A stretch of 64,000 nt of DNA, taken from assembly GCA_944321945.1 (NCBI GenBank), contig CALUNE010000003.1, forward strand, positions 210,612-274,611, written 5' to 3'. The notes beneath the pieces are model-generated. The model was given only the letters and a program-made list of their open reading frames with translations, was not told the origin of the DNA and ran no database searches. The translations under genes and the position numbers were made by a program. Positions within the stretch are counted from its first letter, which is position 1; each line of letters opens with the position of its first letter. Shown here piece after piece: positions 10,029-17,485 of this stretch. This DNA comes from an uncultured Alistipes sp. (lineage in GTDB: Bacteria; Bacteroidota; Bacteroidia; Bacteroidales; Rikenellaceae).

Positions 10029-12365
10029 ATGAAGAAACTCATGTACCTGCTGACCTGCGCCCTGGGCTGGAGCGGATGCTCCTCGACCCAAACGCCGCCC
10101 CCCTTCCCTGCCGACCGAGACATGGAAGCCCGCATCGAAAAGATCCTCGACACGCTGACGCTCGAGGAGAAGATCGGCCAAATGTGCCAACTCACCGTCG
10201 GAATGGTCACCGACAACAGCGACCCGCAGCATCCCTTCATCAGCGATGCCCTGCTCGACACCGTCATCCGTCACTACAAGGTAGGCTCGATCCTCAACAT
10301 CCCGTTCGGCATCGGCCAGCCGCCCCGCGTATGGCTCGAGGTCATCAACAAGATCCAGCAGCGCTCGCTCGACGAACTGGGCATTCCGTGCATCTACGGC
10401 GTCGATCAGATCCACGGCGCCTCCTACACCGTCGGCGCCACCCTCTTCCCGCAGGGAATCAACATGGGCGCCGCGCTCAACGTCGAACTCATGCGCCGCG
10501 CCTCGGAGATCTCGGCCTACGAAACCCGAGCCTGCGGCATTCCGTGGAACTTCGCCCCGGTGATGGACCTCGGACGCGATCCCCGTTGGCCACGCATGTG
10601 GGAGAGCTACGGCGAGGATGTCTGCATCAACTCGCACATGGCCGCCGCCTCGGTCCGCGGCCTGCAGGGCGACGACCCCAACCACATCGCCCCCACCCGC
10701 GTGGCTGCCTGCATCAAACACTTCATGGCCTACGGCGTTCCGGTCTCGGGCAAGGACCGAACCCCTTCGTCCGTCACGCGAAACGCCCTGCGTGAAAAAT
10801 ACTTCGCCCCCTTCCTGGAGAGCATCCGCGCCGGAGCCCTCTCGCTGATGGTCAATTCGGCCAGCAACGACGGCATGCCCTTCCACGCCAACCGCGAACT
10901 GCTCACCGGATGGCTCAAGGAGGAGCTGGGCTGGGACGGACTGATCGTCACCGACTGGAACGACATCTACAACCTGAGCGACCGCGACCACATCGCCGCC
11001 AACCACAAGGAGGCCGTGGCCCTGGCCATCAATGCCGGCATCGACATGGCAATGGTCCCCTCCGACTGGAAGTTCTGCGACTACCTGCGCGAACTGGTCG
11101 GGGAAAAGGTCGTCCCCATGTCGCGCATCGACGATGCCGTGCGCCGCGTCCTGCGGCTCAAGATGCGTCTCGGACTCTTCGAAAAGCCCTTCCCCGATGC
11201 CGAAGCCTTCGATCGTTTTGCCTGCGGAGAGTTTGCCGACGTGGCACTCCAAGCCGCCGAGGAGTCGCAGGTGCTGCTCAAAAACGAGGGAAATCTCCTG
11301 CCGCTGAAGCCCTCGACACGAATTCTCCTCACGGGCCCCAATGCCAACTCGATGCGCTGCCTCAACGGCGGATGGTCCTACTCGTGGCAGGGCGACCGCT
11401 GCGACGAATTCGCCGAGGAGTACCATACGATCTATGAGGCGCTGCAAGAAAAATTCGACCACGTGACCTGGATCCCCGGCGTGGAATACGGGACCCCCGA
11501 AGAGGATTGGCAGACGGAACGTCTGACGGGCATCGAACGGGCCGTAGCCGCAGCCCGTCAGGCCGATGTCATCGTGGCCTGCGTGGGCGAAAACTCCTAC
11601 TGCGAGACCCCCGGCAACATGAACGACCTGAACCTCTCGCCCAACCAGCAGCTGCTGGTCCGCAAGCTGGCCGCAACGGGCAAGCCCGTCATCCTGATCC
11701 TCAACGAGGGACGTCCGCGACTGATCCGCGAGATCGAGCCCCTGGCCCGAGCCGTTGTCGACGTGCTGCTGCCAGGCAACTACGGCGGCGATGCCCTGGC
11801 CCGTCTGCTCGTCGGCGAGGCGAACTTCAGCGCCCGCCTGCCCTTCACCTACCCGCGCTGGCCCGATGCCCTGGCCACCTACGACTTCAAACCCTGCCAG
11901 CAGATGGGCCCCATGGAGGGCGAATACAACTACGACGCCGTGATGGATGTCCAGTGGCCCTTCGGATACGGACTGAGCTACACGACCTTCGCCTATGCGA
12001 ACCTCCGGGCCGAACGCACCGAATTCCGCGACGGCGACCTGCTCACCTTCTCGGTCGACGTCTCGAATACGGGCGACCGCACGGGCAAGGAGGCCGTGAT
12101 GCTGTGGTCGAGCGACTGCGTGGCCAGCCTCACCCCCGACGTGATTCGGCTGCGGAACTTCGAGAAGATCGAACTCCAGCCCGGACAGACCCGCACCGTC
12201 ACCCTCTCGATTCCGGCCTCGGACCTGGCTTTCGTGGGTTACGACGGCCGGTGGAGACTCGAGGCCGGAGAGTTCCGGATCCGCATGGGCACCGAATCGC
12301 TGACGATCCGCTGCACCGAAACCCGGGTCTATGAGACACCCAACATTCCGCAAGCAAAACACTGA
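10029..12365 (+). CDS. Glycoside hydrolase family 3, lipoprotein (beta-glucosidase-like)
   Basis: A second, divergent GH3 enzyme of 778 residues. The ATG at 10029 places a lipobox WSGC near the N-terminus; an upstream in-frame ATG at 9999 would bury the signal peptide. The barrel carries KHFMAYGVP and the probable nucleophile Asp309 in LIVTDWND, followed by the sandwich domain ([25 protein letters not shown]) and a C-terminal Fn3-like domain ([14 protein letters not shown]). The pattern is like Bacteroides beta-glucosidases in xyloglucan and beta-glucan loci. A 126-nt gap separates it from the preceding GH3 gene, the only break of any size in the locus, so a secondary promoter is possible. 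It is anchored by lipid whereas the other GH3 is soluble. Confidence 0.93.
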   Translation: MKKLMYLLTCALGWSGCSSTQTPPPFPADRDMEARIEKILDTLTLEEKIGQMCQLTVGMVTDNSDPQHPFISDALLDTVIRHYKVGSILNIPFGIGQPPRVWLEVINKIQQRSLDELGIPCIYGVDQIHGASYTVGATLFPQGINMGAALNVELMRRASEISAYETRACGIPWNFAPVMDLGRDPRWPRMWESYGEDVCINSHMAAASVRGLQGDDPNHIAPTRVAACIKHFMAYGVPVSGKDRTPSSVTRNALREKYFAPFLESIRAGALSLMVNSASNDGMPFHANRELLTGWLKEELGWDGLIVTDWNDIYNLSDRDHIAANHKEAVALAINAGIDMAMVPSDWKFCDYLRELVGEKVVPMSRIDDAVRRVLRLKMRLGLFEKPFPDAEAFDRFACGEFADVALQAAEESQVLLKNEGNLLPLKPSTRILLTGPNANSMRCLNGGWSYSWQGDRCDEFAEEYHTIYEALQEKFDHVTWIPGVEYGTPEEDWQTERLTGIERAVAAARQADVIVACVGENSYCETPGNMNDLNLSPNQQLLVRKLAATGKPVILILNEGRPRLIREIEPLARAVVDVLLPGNYGGDALARLLVGEANFSARLPFTYPRWPDALATYDFKPCQQMGPMEGEYNYDAVMDVQWPFGYGLSYTTFAYANLRAERTEFRDGDLLTFSVDVSNTGDRTGKEAVMLWSSDCVASLTPDVIRLRNFEKIELQPGQTRTVTLSIPASDLAFVGYDGRWRLEAGEFRIRMGTESLTIRCTETRVYETPNIPQAKH

Positions 12366-12384
12366 AACCCAAAACTACCGAAAC

Positions 12385-13971
12385 ATGAAAAGAATCGTAT
12401 CCTCGATCGTCCTGCTCATGCTGGCAGGAGCGGGCATGGCCGCGACAAATCCCCCGGCCATCGTTCCCATCCCCCGACAGGTCTCCTGCAACGACCAACA
12501 GAGCATCACCCTGACCGACGACGCACGGATCACTCTTCCTCGCTCGGAGAAGGACCTGCGCGGAGTGGCCGAACTCTTCGTCCGGGATGTGGCCCGGGAA
12601 GAGGGGCTCACCCTGAAGATCGTCGAAAAGCCGGAGGGCGAAATCCGGCTGGCGGTCGATCCGCAGCTCGGAGAGGAGGCCTATCTGCTTGAGATCTCGG
12701 CAAAAGGAATTGACATCCGGGGCGGAACTCCCGCCGGAGTCTTCTACGGGCTCCAGACCCTCAGGCAGCTCCTCGCCCAGTACGGGACGACCCTGCCCGG
12801 GGTACAGATCGAGGATGCCCCCTGGTTCGGATACCGAGGAGCGATGCTCGACTGCGGTCGCCATTTCTTCCCGATCGACCAGATCAAGACCTTCATCGAC
12901 ATGTTGGCCCTGCACAAGATCAACCGTTTCCACTGGCACCTGACCGAAGACCAGGGCTGGCGCCTCGAAATCCGCCGCTATCCCGAACTGACCCGCATCG
13001 GATCGCAACGCGCCGAAACGGTCCTCGGAAACAACTCCCCGGCCTACGACGGAGTCCCCTATGGCGGTTACTACACCCAGCAACAGGCCCGCGAGATTGT
13101 CGCCTATGCCGCCGAACGCTTCATCACCGTCGTTCCGGAGATCGAAATGCCGGGCCATGCTTCGGCTGCACTGGCCGCCTATCCCTGGCTGGGTTGTGCC
13201 GGCGAAGGATACAAGGTCCAGACCCGCTGGGGCGTCTTCCCCGAGGTCTTCTGCGCCGGAAAGGATTCGACGTTCGACTTCATGCAGAACGTTCTGGCCG
13301 AGGTGATCGACATCTTCCCCTCGGAGTATATCCACGTGGGCGGAGACGAGTGTCCGAAAGAGAGCTGGAAGGTCTGCCCGGCCTGTCAGAAGCGTATTCA
13401 GGACGAAAATCTCAAGGATGAACACGAACTGCAGAGCTATTTCGTGCTGCGCATGGAGCGCTGGCTCAACGAACACGGACGTCACCTGATCGGCTGGGAC
13501 GAAATCCTCGAAGGCGGCATCTCGAAGAGCGCCACCATCATGTCGTGGCGCGGCGCCAAGGGCGGTATCGCCGCCGCCCGTGCCGGCAACAAGGTCATCA
13601 TGACCCCCAACACCCACTGCTACCTGGACTACTACCAGACGCAGCATCCCCAGGGCAACGAACCGTGGGGCATCGGCGGCTATGTCTCCGTCGAGAAGGC
13701 CTACTCCCTCGACCCCTACGACCAGCTCGACGAGGCCGAACGTCCCTACATTCTCGGCGTGCAGGGCAACATCTGGACCGAATACATGGCTTCGCTGGCT
13801 CACGTCCAGCACATGGTGCTGCCGCGTCTGGCGGCGCTGGCCGAGGTGGGTTGGAGTTACGACCGCCGCAATATCGAGGACTTCCGGAACCGGATGAAGA
13901 TCTTCCGTCGGCTCTACGAACGGAACGACTACCGGTATGCGCCCTACTTCTTCACGACCGAAGCGGAGTAA
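12385..13971 (+). CDS. Beta-N-acetylhexosaminidase, GH20, periplasmic
   Basis: The second GH20 enzyme of the locus, 528 residues. The ATG at 12385 gives a clean signal peptide (MKRIVSSIVLLMLAGAGMA) with no lipobox Cys, so it is probably periplasmic. GH20 N-terminal domain spans about residues 22-145; the catalytic barrel contains GYRGAMLDCGRHFF, FHWHLTEDQGW and HVGGDECPKESW with the catalytic Asp321-Glu322. It lacks the C-terminal Fn3-like module of the other GH20 protein. It closes the PUL operon 19 nt after the GH3 gene and is followed by a strong terminator. Paired enzymes of one family with different anchors fit sequential surface and periplasmic trimming. Confidence 0.95.
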   Translation: MKRIVSSIVLLMLAGAGMAATNPPAIVPIPRQVSCNDQQSITLTDDARITLPRSEKDLRGVAELFVRDVAREEGLTLKIVEKPEGEIRLAVDPQLGEEAYLLEISAKGIDIRGGTPAGVFYGLQTLRQLLAQYGTTLPGVQIEDAPWFGYRGAMLDCGRHFFPIDQIKTFIDMLALHKINRFHWHLTEDQGWRLEIRRYPELTRIGSQRAETVLGNNSPAYDGVPYGGYYTQQQAREIVAYAAERFITVVPEIEMPGHASAALAAYPWLGCAGEGYKVQTRWGVFPEVFCAGKDSTFDFMQNVLAEVIDIFPSEYIHVGGDECPKESWKVCPACQKRIQDENLKDEHELQSYFVLRMERWLNEHGRHLIGWDEILEGGISKSATIMSWRGAKGGIAAARAGNKVIMTPNTHCYLDYYQTQHPQGNEPWGIGGYVSVEKAYSLDPYDQLDEAERPYILGVQGNIWTEYMASLAHVQHMVLPRLAALAEVGWSYDRRNIEDFRNRMKIFRRLYERNDYRYAPYFFTTEAE

Positions 13972-14025
13972 CCGGCAGCAAAAGGGCTTCCGACGCAACG
14001 GCCGGCGTCTCATCCGGCCAGCAAA

Positions 14026-14059
14026 AAAGGCGGGGATCCCGAACAGGATCCCCGCCTTT
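14026..14059. terminator. Bidirectional intrinsic terminator
   Basis: A perfect 14-bp inverted repeat AAAGGCGGGGATCC / GGATCCCCGCCTTT with a 6-nt loop. A-tract on the left and T-tract on the right allow it to end the GH20 transcript on the plus strand and the DHODH-like transcript on the minus strand. Confidence 0.9.
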
Positions 14060-14079
14060 GCATTCCGGAACATCCGTTC

Positions 14080-15048
14080 CTACTCGGCGTCGTGCGGGAA
14101 ATATTTCATATACTGTACGCGCTGGTAAAAATCCCCTTCCGAGGAGCCGTAATCCATCCGGCCGCGGAAAGCCTCCAACGTATCGAACCCGTGACGGGCG
14201 GCCCACTCGTCGACAAAGCGACCGATCTGTCCGATCACCTCGTAGCCGTGACGGTGGATCGCCGTGCAGACCTGAACGGCCCGGGCGCCGCACAGCAACG
14301 CCTTGACGGCCGCCGCACCGTCGTGCACGCCCGTCGAGACGGCCACATCCAGCTGCGGCAGCACGTGCGAACAGAGGGCCGTGCAACGCAGCACGTTGCG
14401 CAGTTCGGACGGTTCGCTGAAGGGATCGGCCGGCTGGAAGGTCATCTTCTCGATATCGATATCGGGCTCGAAGAAGCGGTTGTAAAGCACCACGCCGCGC
14501 GCCCCGCGGGCCAGCAGCGCATCGCACGTCGAGAGGACGTTGGTCAGTCGCATCGGCAGCTTCACCGATACCGGAATCGTCACCGCCGAGGCCACCTTGC
14601 GCACGATATCGGCATAATGCTGCTCGATCTCGGCGGCCGAAGCGTGACGGTCCGTCGGCAGCAGGAAGATATTCAGCTCGAGGGCCGCAGCGCCGGCCGC
14701 CTGCATCGACGTCGCGTAGTCGATCCACGCATCCCCCGAGGCGACGCAGTTGATGCTGCCGATGACGGGAACGCCCGTAGCGGCGGCCTGTTTGACCAGT
14801 TCGAGCCATTCGGCCTTGTAGGCGTCGCCCAGATAGCGTTCGAGGTACTCGCCGGCATCGCCGTAGCCCTCCATCTTGTCCAGCGAGGCGGCCTGACGGT
14901 AGATCTGCTCCTCGAAGATCGATTTCAGAACGAGGGCGCCCGCCCCATGGCGTACGCACTCCCCGATATGGGCCATGTTCGACGTATAGGGCGAACTGCT
15001 CACGATGACCGGACTTGAAAGTTCAAGTCCCAGGTATTCGGTTTTCAT
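14080..15048 (-). CDS. Dihydroorotate dehydrogenase-like flavoprotein
   Basis: A 322-residue FMN-barrel protein of the DHODH-like family. It keeps the class 1 scaffold: a short N-terminal strand with GLELSSPVIVSSSPYTSN, PVIGSIN, VSVKLPM, and a late STGVHDGAAAVKALLCGARAVQV that corresponds to the phosphate-binding region. However, where true class 1 enzymes have LNISCPN with the catalytic Cys nearby, this protein reads LNIFLLPTD, so the usual catalytic base loop is replaced. It may therefore act on another substrate; true pyrD function is doubtful. It is the last gene of a three-gene minus-strand run, 23 nt after gcvT. Confidence 0.85.
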   Translation of the reverse strand: MKTEYLGLELSSPVIVSSSPYTSNMAHIGECVRHGAGALVLKSIFEEQIYRQAASLDKMEGYGDAGEYLERYLGDAYKAEWLELVKQAAATGVPVIGSINCVASGDAWIDYATSMQAAGAAALELNIFLLPTDRHASAAEIEQHYADIVRKVASAVTIPVSVKLPMRLTNVLSTCDALLARGARGVVLYNRFFEPDIDIEKMTFQPADPFSEPSELRNVLRCTALCSHVLPQLDVAVSTGVHDGAAAVKALLCGARAVQVCTAIHRHGYEVIGQIGRFVDEWAARHGFDTLEAFRGRMDYGSSEGDFYQRVQYMKYFPHDAE

Positions 15049-15071
15049 GGTTTGCTTATTTTTGTGATACG

Positions 15072-16175
15072 TTATACAAAGGGAATCTTCACCACCTCGG
15101 CCCGCACGGGTTTTTCGCGGATGACGACCGCCACCTCCGTACCGGGTTTGGCGAAGGCCGTCTCGACGTAGCCCAGCGCCACGCCCACCTTCAGGCAGGG
15201 CGACATGGTGCCCGAGGTGACATGGCCGATCGCACGGCCGTCGGCCGACGCCAGCGTATAGCCGTGGCGCGGGATGCCCCGTTCGATCATCTTCAGCCCG
15301 ACGAGCTTGCGCGTCACGCCTTCGGTCTTCTGACGCTCGAGCAGTTCACGGTCGATGAAATTCTTGCCCTCGGCGAACTTCGTGATCCAGCCCAGACCCG
15401 CCTCGATGGGCGAGGTCGTGTCGTCGATGTCGTTGCCGTAGAGGCAGAAGCCCTTCTCCAGCCGCAGCGTGTCGCGGGCTCCCAGACCGATGTTCTTCAG
15501 ACCGTACTCGGCGCCGGCCTCCCAGAGGGCCTTCCAAAGCCGGGCGCCGTCCTCGTTGGCCGCGTAGATCTCGCAGCCGCCGGCCCCCGTGTAACCCGTG
15601 ATCGAGAGAATCGCCCGGCAGCCGCCCACCTCCATCTTGCGGAAGGTGTAGTACTCCATCTCCTCGACCGGCTCCGCGCACATCTTCTGCACGATCTTCA
15701 TCGCCAGAGGCCCCTGCACGGCCAGCTGGCAGATCTCGTCCGAGGCGTTGTAGAGCTCCTTGCCCGGACCGGCCTCCATGCCGAACTCGTCGTGTCCCAC
15801 CCGGCAGATGTGGGCCCAGTCCTTCTCGATGTTCGCCGCATTGACGCACAGCATGTAGGTCTCGGCATCGATACGGTAGACCAGGATGTCGTCGACGATG
15901 CCGCCGCGGCCGTTCGGCATGCACGAATACTGCACCTTGCCGTCGTAGAGCTTCGCCACGTCGTTGGTCGTAATGCGCTGCAAAAGGGCCAGCGCCTTGG
16001 GTCCCTTGACCCAGATTTCGCCCATGTGGCTCACGTCGAAGACGCCTGCTCCCTGACGCACGGTCATGTGCTCGTCGGTGATGCCCGTGAACTCGATGGG
16101 CATGTTATAACCCGCAAATTCGGCCATCTTGGCCCCTGCGGCGATGTGATAATCGGTAAAAACGGTGGTTTTCAT
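15072..16175 (-). CDS. gcvT: Aminomethyltransferase, glycine cleavage T protein
   Basis: GcvT takes the aminomethyl group from lipoylated GcvH and transfers the one-carbon unit to tetrahydrofolate, releasing ammonia. The 367-residue length is normal. Family signatures are [32 protein letters not shown] with the conserved Asp, [34 protein letters not shown] and the C-terminal [10 protein letters not shown]. The other glycine cleavage genes are not in this window. It lies 16 nt after the GNAT-like gene and 23 nt before the DHODH-like gene, suggesting a shared transcript starting near 17430. No glycine riboswitch was recognised upstream. Confidence 0.96.
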   Translation of the reverse strand: MKTTVFTDYHIAAGAKMAEFAGYNMPIEFTGITDEHMTVRQGAGVFDVSHMGEIWVKGPKALALLQRITTNDVAKLYDGKVQYSCMPNGRGGIVDDILVYRIDAETYMLCVNAANIEKDWAHICRVGHDEFGMEAGPGKELYNASDEICQLAVQGPLAMKIVQKMCAEPVEEMEYYTFRKMEVGGCRAILSITGYTGAGGCEIYAANEDGARLWKALWEAGAEYGLKNIGLGARDTLRLEKGFCLYGNDIDDTTSPIEAGLGWITKFAEGKNFIDRELLERQKTEGVTRKLVGLKMIERGIPRHGYTLASADGRAIGHVTSGTMSPCLKVGVALGYVETAFAKPGTEVAVVIREKPVRAEVVKIPFV

Positions 16176-16191
16176 ATAGGTGGTTTGGTGA

Positions 16192-17397
16192 TTACTCGCG
16201 ACGTTTGACGCCCAGGCGCGGGCAGCGGTGGAACTCCTTCGTGCGGTCGAACAGATAGCGGTACGTGGTGTGGACCTTGTGGCGCGTGGCGCAGACGTAG
16301 GTCTCGATCATGCGGTTCATCACCGGGTTGAAGTCGCCGATCCACGCCAGCTCCATCGTCTTGTAGGGATTCTTCGTCAGTTCGAGGAATTCGTAGTACT
16401 TGACCATGATGGCCGACTCGACCCCCTTGCCGTGGAATTCGGGCGTGATGCCGAAGATCACCCCGAAGATGCGGTCGCACGACTTGCGCACCTTCAGGTC
16501 CCACATCAGGCGCAGTTTCTGCCACACGCCGAACTTGCCGTTGAACTTGCCGATCAGGCGGTTGAGGTCCGGCACCGTGATGAAGAACCCGATCGGTTCG
16601 TCGTTGAAGTAGGCGAAGAAGATGATGTTCGGGTCGATGATCGGCTTCATCTCGTGAACCATCTGCAGCGCCTCCTCCTGCGTCATGGGCTTCACGCCCG
16701 AGAAGAGGGCCCAGGCCTTGTTGTAGATCACGCGGAAGTTTTCGGCCGCCTCCTCGAGGTTCTTCATGTCGATGTTCTCGACGCGGTAGCCCGGCACGGT
16801 GTAGAGCCGTTCGGCACGGGCGAAGATCTGCTTGTTGGCCTCCGAGTTGTTCACGCGCCAGATGAAGCTGTGCTGGTTGAAGTAGTTGCGGAAGCCGTAG
16901 TTTTCGAACAGATCCTTGTAGTAGGGCGGATTGTAGGGATTCTTGTAGAGGGGCTGGAACTCATAGCCCTCGACCAGCAGTCCCCACCAGTCGCGGCGCT
17001 GTCCGAAGTTCACCGGGCCGTCCATGGCCTCCATGCCGCGGCTGGCCAGCCACATGCGCGCGGCATCGAACAGCGTATCGGCCACCTCCTGATCCTCGAT
17101 CGACTCGAAGAATCCGCAGCCGCCGGTAGGCTGCTCCTCGATGGCGGCCTTTTCGCGGTTGTAGAAGGCCGCGATGCGACCCACCACTTCGCCCCGCGCG
17201 TCGCGGACCACCCAACGGATCGCCTCGCCGTCGGCGAAGAGTTCGTTGCGCTTCGGGTCGAAGACCTCCAGCACGTCCACATCCAGCGGGCAGACCCAGT
17301 TGCGGTTGCCCTTGTAGATCCGCTTCGGGAGGTCGAGCCATTCGCGTTCGACGGCCGGCGTGGTGACCTCCTGCAGCGTATATTTCTCCTTGTTCAT
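16192..17397 (-). CDS. GNAT-like N-acetyltransferase superfamily protein, conserved unknown
   Basis: A 401-residue soluble protein without signal peptide or membrane segment. The region about residues 60-110 ([16 protein letters not shown]) and the second half ([22 protein letters not shown], where HGKGVE resembles a Q/RxxGxG/A acetyl-CoA loop) look like paired GNAT folds. The central segment has an unusually conserved [15 protein letters not shown] block seen in Bacteroidota homologues from memory. The substrate is unknown. It is the first gene of the operon with gcvT; its start lies 35 nt from a good minus-strand TACCTTTG box. Confidence 0.75.
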   Translation of the reverse strand: MNKEKYTLQEVTTPAVEREWLDLPKRIYKGNRNWVCPLDVDVLEVFDPKRNELFADGEAIRWVVRDARGEVVGRIAAFYNREKAAIEEQPTGGCGFFESIEDQEVADTLFDAARMWLASRGMEAMDGPVNFGQRRDWWGLLVEGYEFQPLYKNPYNPPYYKDLFENYGFRNYFNQHSFIWRVNNSEANKQIFARAERLYTVPGYRVENIDMKNLEEAAENFRVIYNKAWALFSGVKPMTQEEALQMVHEMKPIIDPNIIFFAYFNDEPIGFFITVPDLNRLIGKFNGKFGVWQKLRLMWDLKVRKSCDRIFGVIFGITPEFHGKGVESAIMVKYYEFLELTKNPYKTMELAWIGDFNPVMNRMIETYVCATRHKVHTTYRYLFDRTKEFHRCPRLGVKRRE

Positions 17398-17431
17398 CTG
17401 CTTGACGGTTAAATTCGATGTTTACAACGTT

Positions 17432-17439
17432 CAAAGGTA
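17432..17439 (-). promoter_or_regulatory. Bacteroidota -7 box for the GNAT/gcvT operon
   Basis: TACCTTTG on the minus strand matches TAnnTTTG and lies 35 nt before the ATG at 17397. No convincing -33 TTTG was found. Confidence 0.6.
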
Positions 17440-17452
17440 ACAATTTTTTCCT

Positions 17453-17460
17453 TATTTTTG
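17453..17460 (+). promoter_or_regulatory. Bacteroidota -7 box for the receiver/ATP-grasp gene
   Basis: TATTTTTG matches TAnnTTTG and lies 25 nt before the ATG at 17486, divergent from the minus-strand box 14 nt to its left. No clear -33 element. Confidence 0.6.
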
Positions 17461-17485
17461 TTCATCCACCAAATTTCGAATCCCA

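Noticed and set aside
15072-16191. A possible glycine riboswitch for gcvT
   Set aside because: gcvT lies within an operon with a 16-nt gap upstream, which is too short for the aptamer, and no glycine-riboswitch-like pairing was seen.
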